A model generated the notes under the pieces. That model saw only the letters and a list, made by a program, of their open reading frames with translations, did no database searches and had not been told where the DNA came from. Source: Malachius bipustulatus (lineage: Eukaryota; Arthropoda; Insecta; Coleoptera; Melyridae). From it: a DNA stretch of 64,000 nt. The stretch covers positions 19,651,144-19,715,143 of the forward strand of contig OU342634.1 in the NCBI GenBank assembly GCA_910589415.1. Reading direction: 5' to 3'. The translations under genes were made by a program, and so were the position numbers. Below, one piece after another: positions 32,248-44,103 of this stretch (positions are counted from its first letter, which is position 1; each line of letters starts with the position of its first letter).

Positions 32248-33534
32248 CAGGTTGTTAATGAATAGGTGTTACAAACTTAAAGAGCATGTAGGAATAAAAA
32301 AAAATAGGCGATCGAGAAGTTTTACTGCAGAGTGTTGAAGTTCATCGAAAAAAATATATTTTTTTTTGAATATCTAAGATATAGCTGATCAGAATAACTC
32401 GGAATTTTGAACTAGTTCTGCTAATTGAAGTATAGGTACATGCTGATACTCCCAATGAAAAATTATCTAATCCAGTGGCGGAAATCTGGGTATATCGTTC
32501 CTTTTTTTTTAAATAATTTCTACGCAACTGACTTCAATGTAAATATGGCATTCTGGCAGATGCCTAATTGTAAGTTGTTTGTAATGCAACACGATTCAAT
32601 AACGATCAAAAAAATGATTGGTTTCTGGAAATGTTCATCATCATTGATTTTTATGTTTTTTTTTACCTGGTACAGGTTCCTACATTGTGGAATATCATCA
32701 AAACAGTGTGTCCTACAACAAAAACATAGGACGACTTTTCTCCCCTAAGTATAGTAGTAGTATGGTGGGTTGGGGTGGTACACCCCAAGCGACTAGGCCA
32801 CCGAGGGCCCTTTTCGCCATACCCGAACCATAGTGAAACTCCTACTCGAACCTCCCCGACCTTTTAATAAAGGCCAGAAGATAGTTGTATGAGAGGAGTT
32901 TCATTTCTTCCTCTTGTAGCTCCTCAGACCCAAAGATGTTGAGCCTGAGGTTGCTGTATACCTCGCATACGCCTACATAATGGTGGGAGTCCTCGTCATC
33001 CATTTCTCCCCTAAACACAACGGGGTATCTATAGCAAAAATATAAAATGTGCATTAAGTCAGTGGAGTAGAAATTGTACTTCAATTAGTGTTTATGAGAT
33101 ATGTTTGGGGATGTTTGGTTCGCTAATAAAATGGTTCAAAACAAGTGAAAACTGATAATTTATTGATGAATAACAGATAAATGAAAAATGCGTCTAACTC
33201 GCACGGTAGCTACATCTCAACAACCCACTTCCCTCTTCATCACTCTGGGCCCTGATCTTGGGCTGGGTTGTCAAACTGAACAAAATGATTGAGATGAATG
33301 GTGACAAATTTGTAGAGGCGCAAACAATTAGCAGAACTTCTACTGTAAAAATTTAGAGTTATTCTGATCAGCCAATTTGTAGATATTCAAAAAATATAAA
33401 ATTTTTCCTAGAACTTCAACACCTTATGTATCTCAAAAACTAAAGCTCCAACGACCCATGTCTACAGGAAATTTGTCGCCTATTTCGCCAATTCCTACAT
33501 GCCCTTCAAGTTTTTAATACATATTAACATCCTG
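32248..33534. mobile_element. Foldback element interrupted by a LINE fragment
   Basis: Ends CAGGTTGTTAATGAATA and, in complement, CAGGATGTTAATATGTA, with TA at 32246-32247 and 33535-33536. The arms (about 32248-32435 and 33325-33534) are diverged copies sharing GCATGTAGGAAT, GCTGATCAGAATAACTC and GTTCTGCTAATTG. The centre holds a piece of a non-LTR retrotransposon and unidentified sequence. The arm divergence suggests an older insertion than the foldback at 41071. Confidence 0.75.
32749..33084 (-). pseudogene. 3' fragment of a non-LTR (LINE) retrotransposon
   Basis: A minus-strand frame ending at 32842 carries DEDSHHYVGVCEVYSNLRL ... LLAFIKRSGRF. This has the shape of the C-terminal end of jockey/CR1-type polyproteins: an E/D...H...C knuckle remnant, then RLNIFG and a closing LAFIKRSG. 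One of the usual knuckle cysteines seems lost. The downstream part contains CCCTCGGTGGCCTAG and ends in a short TACTACTAT tail. It is strongly 5'-truncated and not functional. Family placement is by motif memory only. Confidence 0.5.
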
Positions 33535-33967
33535 TATGAAGCAAACTTTTCTGGAACTCTTAGCTGGCTGGCTGCATGTAATGTTTTGTGATGGATCTTT
33601 CTCACTTATAATAATTCCTATCTTCGATGTAATCTCAAATCCTGGTGAAGATACGGACAAACGGACATTGATGTTTCGCTTTTTTTATTTAAATTCATAC
33701 GTCATGTCAACAAAAAGAACACAACCGGAGAGAAGTCTGCCGAACAAAGAGAACTTGAAGACCCTATGAGTTACTTATGATTAGTAATGAACATTCACGT
33801 TTAATTTTTTTTCCAGTTTCTTCATTATTAGACCGGGTGTATCTTTAATATTAAGAAAAAGAGACAGATTTTTTGGTTAAAAATAAACATAATATTCCCA
33901 TTATATCGTATGTCCAAAAATTCGTTTTTGTGACGTGCCTCATGATGTGAAAATAGTATATTGTATA

Positions 33968-34715
33968 CCTAGGCGGTAAAGTGGCACTTTTCAGGCCTCA
34001 AGAAGATATGGCCAGGCGAGGCGCAGCCGAGGCTGGCCACTTCTTGAGGCCTGAAAAGACACTTTACCGCCGTGGTTTACACATAACTTTTTATCCTACA
34101 CAATAATAATAATAATAATATTTTTTTTTGAAAAAAATTTGTTTTGAAAGAAAATTTATTGAATACCTACATATGTTTGCTTAATACATTACTATCAGTA
34201 TCAGTAAGCGTAGATTAGTTAAATTACAATCAGTAATTTATTTATTTATTCATTTATGGATAATATATTAATAGTGAACGTTGGATTTTGAATATTACAA
34301 TTATTATTATTATTGAACGAAATTCCTTGTTTGGATAAATTTGACATCAGTAGCTCACTATTAGTATTAGTAGTCGAAGTTGTTTTCCCTTAGTCTACTT
34401 TATTTTCTGTTATTTGTGTATTTGTAGATTCAATCGGTGTAATAGCGCTAACAGAAGACTCTGCTAAATTGGTGTGAATTTTTTTTTAATTTGCTGGGTC
34501 TTGCTGGTCTATTATTGACATTGACAGATTGACATACAGCTAGCTTGCTTGCTATTGGTGGTTCCCTCTGGAAATAGCAATTCAATAATTGCAATTGGGT
34601 GGCCCTCTAGCGTGAAAATATAAAAATAATTTTACCGCCTAGGCAGGAAAAGTGGCACTTTCTCCGGGGGCATGCAGTCGAGAAAGTTCCATTTTCTTAT
34701 GGGGTAGGATAAAAA
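33968..34715. repeat. Paired hairpins, possible foldback element
   Basis: The left hairpin at 33972-34071 has arms of about 44 bp (GGCGGTAAAGTG, CACTTTTCAGGCCTCAAGAAG and complements) around a GC-rich tip. CCTAGGCGGTAAA at 33968-33980 recurs inverted at 34631-34643. A second, weaker hairpin follows at about 34646-34698. TTTATCCTAC near 34090 is inverted as GTAGGATAAAA near 34704. An AAT repeat lies at about 34105-34125. No gene and no clear target duplication. Confidence 0.55.
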
Positions 34716-37700
34716 AATATTTTTCCAGTTTCTTGAAAATATATCTCGGGTATCTCGGGAACTGTTTGAGATACAGAACTGACCTTTTGTACATGTCGTG
34801 TCATGGATATTTAGCTACTTTTTATACTATGCCATTGACCGAATCAACTTGCCTCTCGGTGCAAAGCGAGGTGCAAAGTTTCAGCTTGTCAACTTTCTGA
34901 TAAGATACTACCAGCCTCTCTCCAAGTACTGCTTTCAATAATGGAGTTGGTTCCAGCTATTTCTTGGAGATGGCAAAATTTCTTGAGGTCATTCAAACCG
35001 CGCAGTCTGTCACTTATTCTTACTGCTCAGCGACGCTGGAAAGATCATCTAGTGTCAATGATCATCTAGACCTCGCTCTAGACTCATTAAATTATCTGTC
35101 ACACTGATTTGGAATATGAAAAAATTTAATAATTACATATTAATAATTTTATTATGGGTTAGCTATTCCATAAAATACGAGTCATGTTACCCAGAATGTC
35201 TGAAATTATCTTTCTGAAAAAATAAATTACCGATACAAGCTAATAATATTACATTATTTGGAAGCTTAACTCATATTTATTTATTTTTTTTTAGAAATGG
35301 AATGATGAAGTTCAGTTTTGATACAACTCACAATGACCATGATTTGCTTGCTTCGCTAATTGAGCTTTCCCTGTGTTTTTTTTTTGTAAAACGTATTTCC
35401 TGAATATTGGTTGGAATATAGAATAATTTCCCTAATTGAAACGCAGATAAATATCAAATGTTTTTTTTGTAATATGATTTCTAGGGCATTGTAGGTTAAT
35501 CGAACCGACATTTTTTTTTGCGATATGTATTAGGTATAAAGAACGTCTATTATTTTTATTAAATTGCAGAGAGCTATACATATAAGGCATAGGCGTAGGC
35601 TTCCTATTATTACCGATCCATTATATCGGAGGATACCAGTTCGACCAAAATTCAATGGGTGAGTTCGACCAAGCACCTACTTACCTGAGAATTCATAGAC
35701 CACTTGCATTGTTGCCAGACTGAACAACATATCTTTAGCAGTGTTTTTGTTTTATAGACTGGTTCATCCCTGCAACACTTTCTATAGCTTATATTTATAA
35801 TATTTGTTTTACAAAAAAAAAAAAAAAAAAAAAAAAGATGAAAATAAAATTTTCCCGTATACTTTTTGTGCGAACTTTTTGGCGACCTGTATAAACATAC
35901 TTTGCACTATATATATTGTCGGTATATACAGGATATTTCACTTTAATTTAGAAAATGCGATAATTAAAGTTCAAATTAAAAAGAATAAATAAATATTACC
36001 TTCAGTAATAAGAGAAAATTATGATTTATGAAAATAATTGTCCTATTTAGAAAACATTATTTAGTTAAAAACAGGTGAAGTGACACTTCACTCATTTCAT
36101 CTGAAAAGCCCGCCACTGCTGCGATTTCTTCTACCAGCCTAGAAAATAATACCACCATTTTATAAAGTAATGTTTATTCCTGAATTTTTTATAATAGTTT
36201 ATTCTTCATTTTCAAATAAATGTATGTATGAGGTACATAATACATCCTACATAGGCAAAATGCGTACAAAAATATATACAAATAAAATAATACCTACATT
36301 TATAATCTTTATCATTGCGGAGAATAATGATGAGTTACAGATTTTATAAAATCTATTTTACTAGTGTATCCTAGCTCATAATGTTCCTTAATTTTTTCTT
36401 CGATAAAACGAATTTTCTTTTCCACATTATGTCTTACAGCATTTTGAAAATTATTGTTTACCGAATTAATTTTTATATACACTTCTGCTTGGAAATTGTA
36501 ACTGACACAAATATTCAGACCTTATTAAAGATCGGTTTGGCAACTATGGAAGGTAAGCAGTTCATAATTTCAAGAAATTCTCCAATTTCGTGTTTTATGA
36601 CCGGAACGAATGCTAATCCTTGAGTTCGACGTTAAGGGATTAAAATTGAGTATCTTGGTCGAACTCGCATACGCCCCCATTATATATTATAGTTTTAGAT
36701 AAGATTAGGAATTTTGCGTTATTAAAAAATTATAGATACTCGTATTCTCTTGCTAAAGCTAAACATGTTGATGATATTTTGTTTCCTGAATATTAAAATA
36801 ATGATTTCCGATGTAAAGCAAGCTGATTAATTTAGGTCACCGGCTTAGTCCATTATTTTCAACTGTGATAAAAATACATTAAAAGCTTTAATTTCCTCGT
36901 CACGTTTCCCCGGTCTGTCTAATATCCTCTACTGTAACGTGGCTTCGACGAGACCCTTAAAGATATTTTTTTAATTAGTGAAGTCCCCCTTTCATTGGCT
37001 AAGGAAACTTTATAACTAGCTCCTGAACTCGAATCTCTAATCATTAAATACTCCAAGTACTCAATTAACAGACTAATATTGTTCCGTAAAGTTCACGAAA
37101 GCCAAGGGGTGAATATGACGCCTGATTTCAAGCCGGCAACTCGTGAACACCTGATACACTGATACGTTCTAGGGGAAATCCAGATATATTATGTAAATGT
37201 GTCTCGTTAATACGGTTTCTACGTAGATTGTTCGTAGGATTTGAATTTTGCGTCTTTAGAGTATTTAGTTCAGGGAAATTTATGTGCAGCGTAAAGGCTT
37301 GAAATTATGATTAAAATCATGACTCTAATTTGAAAAGTTGCTCAGATTTTAAATATTATACTTATATAGTATCTTCTATTTTTGTTCAATCCACTTTTGT
37401 TTAACTTCACGATAATATCAGAGATTCGTATCTTCAGAAATATTAACAAAATATTTCCGAAATTTAACTGGTTATTTCCGGATTTTTATTTTCATTGTAA
37501 TGTATTTTAATGCCAGTTTTTGTACATGTCGTGTCAGTGATATTAGCATTTTTTTTAAAATACCAATTTAGTTTTTCTCATGTACCATTGGAGGTGATTT
37601 TAGGGTGTTTTTTGATGTTTTGGATGTTCTGAAACAACCAAAGCAAGTTTTATATCGTAAGTGGCCGTTTTAGTGGCCGAAAATGTTTTTTTTTTCGAAA

Positions 37701-38086
37701 CCCTTTGAACAAAATAGGACTGTACAGGGTGAGCGAAGTTTGATGATTCAGACCTATTATATACGAAAAGAAAAAAACAATATAAAAAATCTGAAAATAG
37801 GTTCTTAAGTGGGATTGAGTCACTAAGGTTAATTTTCAGCCTAATTTCCATATTTTTTCATATTCGGAAACTAAAGTAAGTAATGACGTCATGATTTTGT
37901 TTTCCCAGTAACATACCTACCTATATTTTGGCATATTTAAAAAGAGCTCTGATTGTTATGAAGAAATTTTGGGAAGGAAAAATTTATATTTTTTCATTAA
38001 AAAATTACCATCAAAAATTTTTTTAAATAAAATTAATAATAAACGCCCATAAAATTAACTTATAATTTTACTCTATACGTGTCTTT

Positions 38087-38850
38087 CGAATTCTCAACCG
38101 TTTTTGAGTTACCATGTAATCCCACAAAAGTAGTTTTTTCGGAAAAAATATCATTTTACCTCATATTTTTCATCAAAAATCGCATTTTTGAGGTTTCCAG
38201 TTATATCTCAGACAGCGTCTTAGAGAAAAATTTACTGGAAATAAATGAAAGCTCGTCAAAGTATCTAAAACTGTTAACCCATAGATTTCTGTAATAATCA
38301 ACCATTTTCTAGCTACAATAATAAGTCTGAAAAAAATTGACATTTTCGAAACAAACCATTTTAATAATATTCACTGTAGTGTTTTCCCTATGTTACCCTT
38401 CCTATGCAACGAGTGAACATTTACAGCAATTTTAGGTTTTCGTAAAATGTTGTCACTTTCAGAAAAAATCTCGGAAAAGCTGTTTTTATCATATTTCTGA
38501 CATAACTCTTGTTTGTGACAAATATAACTAGAATGAATACTGTAAGTGTCCTGTGTGTCTTGAGGACGTGGTTAAAGGAAATAACAACTTTTCTGAAAAT
38601 GACAACATAATTACGAAGAATCTTAAAATTGCTGAATGGTTGCTGAATAATTATTGTTGAAGATTAACTTGCTTATTTGCAAATATTGTAAAAGGCAAAT
38701 AAATTCTATTCATCTTCTTAATAAATTTATTTCTCTGATATTTAAGACGAGATGAAGGAATGTTTGATGGAAAATATGAGGTAAAATGGTTTGTTTTGAA
38801 AATTTGAAATATCTCCGAGCTTGTAGCTCGAAAATGGTTGAGAATTGAAA
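38087..38850. repeat. Old inverted repeat
   Basis: TTCTCAACCGTTTTTGAG and TTTTACCTCATATTTTTCATC near 38087-38172 recur inverted, with mismatches, near 38755-38850. Similar ATATCTCAGA words on both sides suggest a decayed foldback whose ends I could not place. Confidence 0.5.
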
Positions 38851-40516
38851 AAAAACCTATAGGTTAAAAGTTGTAAACAATTTTACGAGCTTTAATTCAC
38901 TTTTGGGATTTTTCCATACAACGCACGATTTCTGAGATATAACCGGAAACCCCAAAAGTGGAACCTTACCCCCCTACCCACCCCAGGCTCACCACATAGA
39001 CCTCAGGACTTTTGGTACGTTAACACCCTAAGCCCCCTAAACAAATTTCTGTAGGAATCGCTTAGGTACACCTGCTCACGCACTCTACACCTCACTAAGA
39101 CTTCTATCTCCGTTATTCTCTTTTTCTGAAAAATATTTCGTGAGAAAAGTTCTTTTATTTTGCGAATCTCTATCACCTCCTAAAATGACATTGTTAAAAA
39201 ATGGAACACCCGGTATATAGAAGAATTTATGTGGCACGTACAGATTTCTAGGGAAGATAAAAGGGATAATTTGTTAAATAGGGGAGTTGAAGGATTGCAA
39301 GTTGGGACTATCTGGAAAATTATGGAGTGGCAGGGAGTTTTAAAGTCAAGAGCCTCTCCAAATAAGGGTTCGTGGGAACAAATAAAGGGGATAATATAAA
39401 ATAAGTATAATAAAGGATGAATAATAAATCTATCTTGGCTATTTTATCATTGTATTTTTACTTATAAAGAAACAAATAAGAAGAATATGAGAATATAGAC
39501 TTAATGTAAATACGTTAAGTGGATAGGCAATTATTGGATAATGACGAAAGATGAAAAAAAGTTTCTAGATCGTAAAAAATATTCTTCTCTAATAACAATT
39601 AGTGTTCAAAGACTTTGTTTTTTTATATTGCAGACGAAGTTTAGTCTACATGGAATTTTCTTTTCATTATAAGTGTGTATTATAATAGCTGACATAGATT
39701 TGACATTTTAAACTTTTAAACATTTAAATAATTGATTATTTACTCGTACAGATTGAATTTAGTTTCCTATTTCACAAGAACTGAAGAATCATACATAAAA
39801 ATGATCACGTAATGTAACTTAATAATAATTATTAATCTGAACTGAAATTATTCTGAATCATTTGATACACACAAAATTAAGAAACCGATATCCTTAATTC
39901 CCGGGGCTCTATTCACGATGGCGGATAAAGTTCCCAGGCGATAGCACCATGGTAACCTTTAGATTTAGTTCGGGGGATATTATAAAGAACAACATGCTGC
40001 ATAAGTGCATAATTGCATTATAAATAAGTGCATGATGAAACTTTTTGTTGTAAAAAAGAAGGAAAGTCTACGTTCAATCAAATATTTAAAGTTTTTGCTT
40101 ATAGAGGCTTACTTAAAAGCTAAACATCTTGAAGCATGTTATAGAAAAAATAAACAGCTTAACTGATGAAGTTATTAACTTAACTATTATTGTTCCTGAG
40201 TGGAACTGCGGCTATGTCTTATCTACAAAGCTATAAGACATAAGATCGCGGATCTTCTTATATAAAAATTAAAATTAAATAACACAAATGAGAATATTTT
40301 AGGCTTAAGTTAGTTTAGTTAGTTATCCTGTTAGTTAGTTGAACTTTTAATAGATACACTCATGCTGATAGCATAATGGATATATCATGCCAGTTCTTAT
40401 TTCACCAATTCAAGCTTATCCAAGTTATTGCATGCAGTTTAAATATACCTACCTAATCGACTCTCATTTGAATGGAAAGCTGCGCTTAATTGACGCATGC
40501 GATTTTTCTGTTTCAG

Positions 40517-40631
40517 CATTTGGTAACCTGGGTAGCGTGTTGAATAGTCAAGGACGTCTGGAAGAAGCGGAATGGGCATTCAGGAGAGCGCTCCAGTACA
40601 GACCCAACATGGCGGACGTCCATTATAATCT
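40517..40631 (+). CDS. TMTC2: TMTC2 internal exon: first TPR repeat
   Basis: Acceptor TCTGTTTCAG ends at 40516 and the donor GTAAGT starts at 40632. The 115-nt exon takes one base from the previous exon to make Ala and ends two bases into a Leu codon. It reads FGNLGSVLNSQGRLEEAEW, then RRALQYRPNMADVHYNL. This is a TPR: the N-L-G, G-R-EEAE and AL...P positions fit the 34-residue consensus. In TMTC proteins the TPRs face the ER lumen. The similarity to the TMTC2 segment that follows NPPKA in other animals is strong. The next exon should begin with one base and then encode G-L-L-like residues; I did not find it downstream. Confidence 0.92.
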
Positions 40632-41070
40632 GTAAGTCACTGACCCACCCTGTACCCTTTCGCCCTTCTACATCTAATACGAATATAATTACAGCTGATA
40701 TCATATTGTTAGGGTAATGGGCAATTAGGGCAATTAAAAATGGATTATGACCGTTGCAAGCGATATGCGGGCAATGAGATCAACAATTAGTGTTTTACAA
40801 TTACTATGTTCCCTTTTGTATGCATGTATATACATGAATTTCACGGGAATTGGTTTAGCTGAGCTGCATAGCTTCATAGCTGGATTTGAAATTGAATTTT
40901 ATTTTATTCACCCTTTCTATTTAAATGGGATGCTAATAATTTCTGGATTATCAAGAAATAATTGTTTTATAACTTAGTCGCTAATTGCTGATCATATTGC
41001 TTCAATAGAAAATGGAATGATGAACTTTTTATTTGAAATAAATTATATTTTACGCTATTCAGTAATTATA
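40632..41070 (+). other. TMTC2 downstream intron, start
   Basis: AT-rich, after a consensus donor. Nothing else recognised. The intron probably continues far to the right. Confidence 0.6.
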
Positions 41071-41929
41071 CAGGGTGGTCCAACTTAAAACGTCAGGACT
41101 TTACCAAACGATAGATATCGTTAAAATAATGCCAGTTTCTCTAATACACTTATAGCCGGGAAAGCTTCCTTTTCAAGATACAGGGTGTTGAAGTTTTGGG
41201 AAAAAAATAATGTTTTGCGAATATTGTCAAAAAGGCTGCTTTAAAAAAATTGAAATTTAGCACGCAGCATGAGCTAAGTATCTTTCATGATTTACGGCTT
41301 ATGGTGATAAATTACGAAAACCAGCGGCGGAGATATGGGTGTGCCATCGCCCCTTTTCAAAAAAAAAATTGACGCCACTGACTCTGTGGAAAATTTAATA
41401 ATACTATTCAATGCCCCATGCTTTTTAGAACAAAAAAGTACTCTCTAATTTTTACACAAGGCGCACCATTTTCGAGATAATTCAGGTTTTCTTAGGTAAT
41501 ATCCGTAGCCATTTTAAGAATAACAGACAAATTCTAATCAAATAACTTTTACATAAATAATTAAATAACAGAAATAAACAACACCTAACTAATGTAACAA
41601 TTGTCAGTAACCATATAGTCAGTGGCGTCAATTTTTTTTTTAAAGGGGCGATGACACACCCATATCTCCGCCGCTGGTTTTCGCAATTTATCACCATAAG
41701 CCGTAAATCATGAAAGATACTTATAGCTCATGCTGCGTGCCAAATTTCAATTTTTTTAAAGCAGCCGTTTTGACAATATTCACAAAACATTATTTTTTTC
41801 CCAAAACTTCAACACCCTGTATCTTGAAAAGGAAGCTTTCCCGGCTATAAGTGTATTAGAGAAACTGGCATTATTTTAACGATATCTATCGTTTGGTAAA
41901 GTCCTGACGTTTTAAGTTGGACCACCCTG
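41071..41929. mobile_element. Foldback MITE with nearly identical ~360-bp arms
   Basis: Both ends begin CAGGGTGGTCCAACTTAAA, with TA at 41069-41070 and 41930-41931. The first ~100 bp of each arm look identical, and the remainder differs at only a few positions (such as around 41219 and 41235). The high arm identity indicates recent origin or gene conversion between arms. A transcript through it would form a long duplex. Confidence 0.92.
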
Positions 41930-43365
41930 TATATTATGATCAATGAAATATCTGATCTAAAAATCACTATTATTAGGTACTGTAATCGGAACGGTCTACT
42001 CTAATAGATCATGTCATGTTCTTTAAAATTATCTTAACTTATTGTTAATATACCTAATATGATAATAGAGTCGTGGCAAATTTTCTTTCAGCCATTGAAT
42101 CAGTCCTGCATACTTATCGGTGCCTTTTCATTAGTAACTGTAATCATTTTTTATAGTCAAAATGGCATTGCTTCTGCGCCAACTGGTCAGTGGTCATAGG
42201 CGCGAATTTTAAATCTAGCAATAAGAATAAGTTTGTATTCTAGTTTGAAGAATAACACAGTAAATGAGCGAATTAACTTTTGGAAAATTAACAGACGGTA
42301 ATGGTTCCAATTTTATAAGAACATTTTTCCTATTGAAATAAGTCTAAGGTGAAAAAGCGTAATCAATCTAAAATACAAGTTTTATTGCCTTTTTTGTTTT
42401 TTTTTGCACGTCATTATAAGCACCGTCGAGAGAACTTCCGGGAAAACTTTCTGTGTCTAAAAGAGCCAAAGACTTTTCAACATTAATGTCGTTAGATCAG
42501 TTACGTCATAACATTAGACCATTATAGCTTAATGCTTTCTCCGTTCGCGTTCCAGGGTAGAAGTTCTGGATAATTAACTCACGGATTGAGCAGTAATTAC
42601 TGCACACGAAACAGGAAACTGAATCCGCCCTGTGGCTTACAGCAATCTGCCAGCGACAGTTACCTATGAAGCGGCCTCTGAGAGATGCAATATTAGGGTT
42701 GAGCAGTTAGGTATATGAATCGAATAATTCGAATATAATACAATATAATACGAAACGGAAGCGCATATAAATGCACTTTGGAAACATGAGCGGATTACAC
42801 TACAACATTATAGAACGTTATACAAAGTAATAAAGACGGATCTGCAGGTATTCGGTTTGAAACGATACGTTTGAATAGATTCGACATGAGGATCTTTTGA
42901 ATGAATGTTTGCAGCTTTTGAATATTATTTTGTAGACGAAATAGCATGCTGCATCATCATTTAAATTAATCTCGAGAAGATTCTCCATTGAGATTGTAAT
43001 ATACATATCGTTTGCCCAATTGCCGCAGATTCAGGGAAAGAGAAATTACAGAATTTTCTGATAGGTGCTATACCTGGCTGCCATGTTTTAATAATTTGTT
43101 GTCAGGAATTATTGTTGAACTATGTGTATATTTCCTACTCAAAAGCAACTAAATATTTTACCTATTAGAGGAATATTTTTGAGGTAATTTTGGGTTGGTT
43201 TGATTCTTTATGACATCTTATGGATCTCTTTGTCTCTAGTACATACCTACTTTTTTCCTTAGTGCATCTCAGTAAATTTATTAAGATAGTTATTTATGTA
43301 CCAAATGCGCGAAATTGAACTTTGGCGCTTGAGAATGATAGCTTTTTGTCGAGGCGAGACATATA
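41930..43365. other. Noncoding gap
   Basis: No gene or element recognised; probably TMTC2 intron. Confidence 0.5.
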
Positions 43366-44103
43366 CCGTGTGTCCCTGGATAGGTGAAACGACTCTTATA
43401 AAAGGCAAAAATTTTTTGATTTTAATTTTAATTTTTTGGGGTTCTGCCCTGCTTGGCTAAAGAATAATTTCTAACAAAATTTTAGTTTTGAAAAATCAAG
43501 CATGCCGCCTTGGAAATTTCCAAGAAACCGGTTTTTCTGTTGAGTAAAGTGCCTTGTATGTGGCAAAAACGACAAAATGTTATTTGAAAAAGTTGTTCAG
43601 AATCAACATTTAGGTCCCTATACCAAATTTCAAAATCATAGATCAACTTAAATTTTTTTCATTTATTTTGATGTTTTATTTCACAAATCAAAGAATTTCA
43701 TTTTGTAACAATGACTGCCATGGAAAAAGCAAATTGTACCCATAGCAATAGCAATTTGTCAATATCAGTCTCTGTTACAAATGAAATTCCTTGATTTGTG
43801 AAATAAACATAAAAGTAAATGTAAAAGATCAAAGTTGGCCTATGATTTTGAAATTTGGTATACGGACCTAAATGTTGATTCTGAAAAACTTTTTCAAATA
43901 ACATTTTGTCGTATTTGCTACATAAAAGGCACTTTACTCAACAGAAAAACCGGTTTCTTGGAAATTTCCAAGGCATGCTTGAATTTTCAAAACTAAAATT
44001 TTGTTAGAAATTATTCTTTAGCCAAGCAGGGCTGAACCCCAAAAAATTAAAATTGAAATCAAAAAAATTTTGTCTTAAGAGTCGTTTCACCTATGACACA
44101 CGG
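43366..44103. mobile_element. Foldback MITE with ~340-bp arms
   Basis: Ends CCGTGTGTCCCTGG and, in complement, CCGTGTGTCATAGG, flanked by TA (43364-43365 and 44104-44105). The arms share GGTGAAACGACTCTTA, GGAAATTTCCAAG and AGAATCAACATTTAG words out to a short centre near 43720. The left end has a 5-base insertion near 43375. Noncoding. Confidence 0.9.

Larger units (their letters stand above)
23444..40516 (+). other. 17.1-kb TMTC2 intron rich in mobile elements
   Basis: Bounded by GTCAGT at 23444 and CTGTTTCAG ending at 40516; the exons rejoin in frame to make an Ala codon. It contains the elements listed between 24590 and about 38850. Stretches without an identified feature (23444-24589, 34716-38086, 38851-40516) are AT-rich and noncoding. 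A shared repeat fragment, TTTTGTACATGTCGTGTCA, occurs at about 34787 and 37517. Around 35817-35910 a long A run is followed by the same TA-bounded repeat end as at 63905-63967. Confidence 0.85.
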
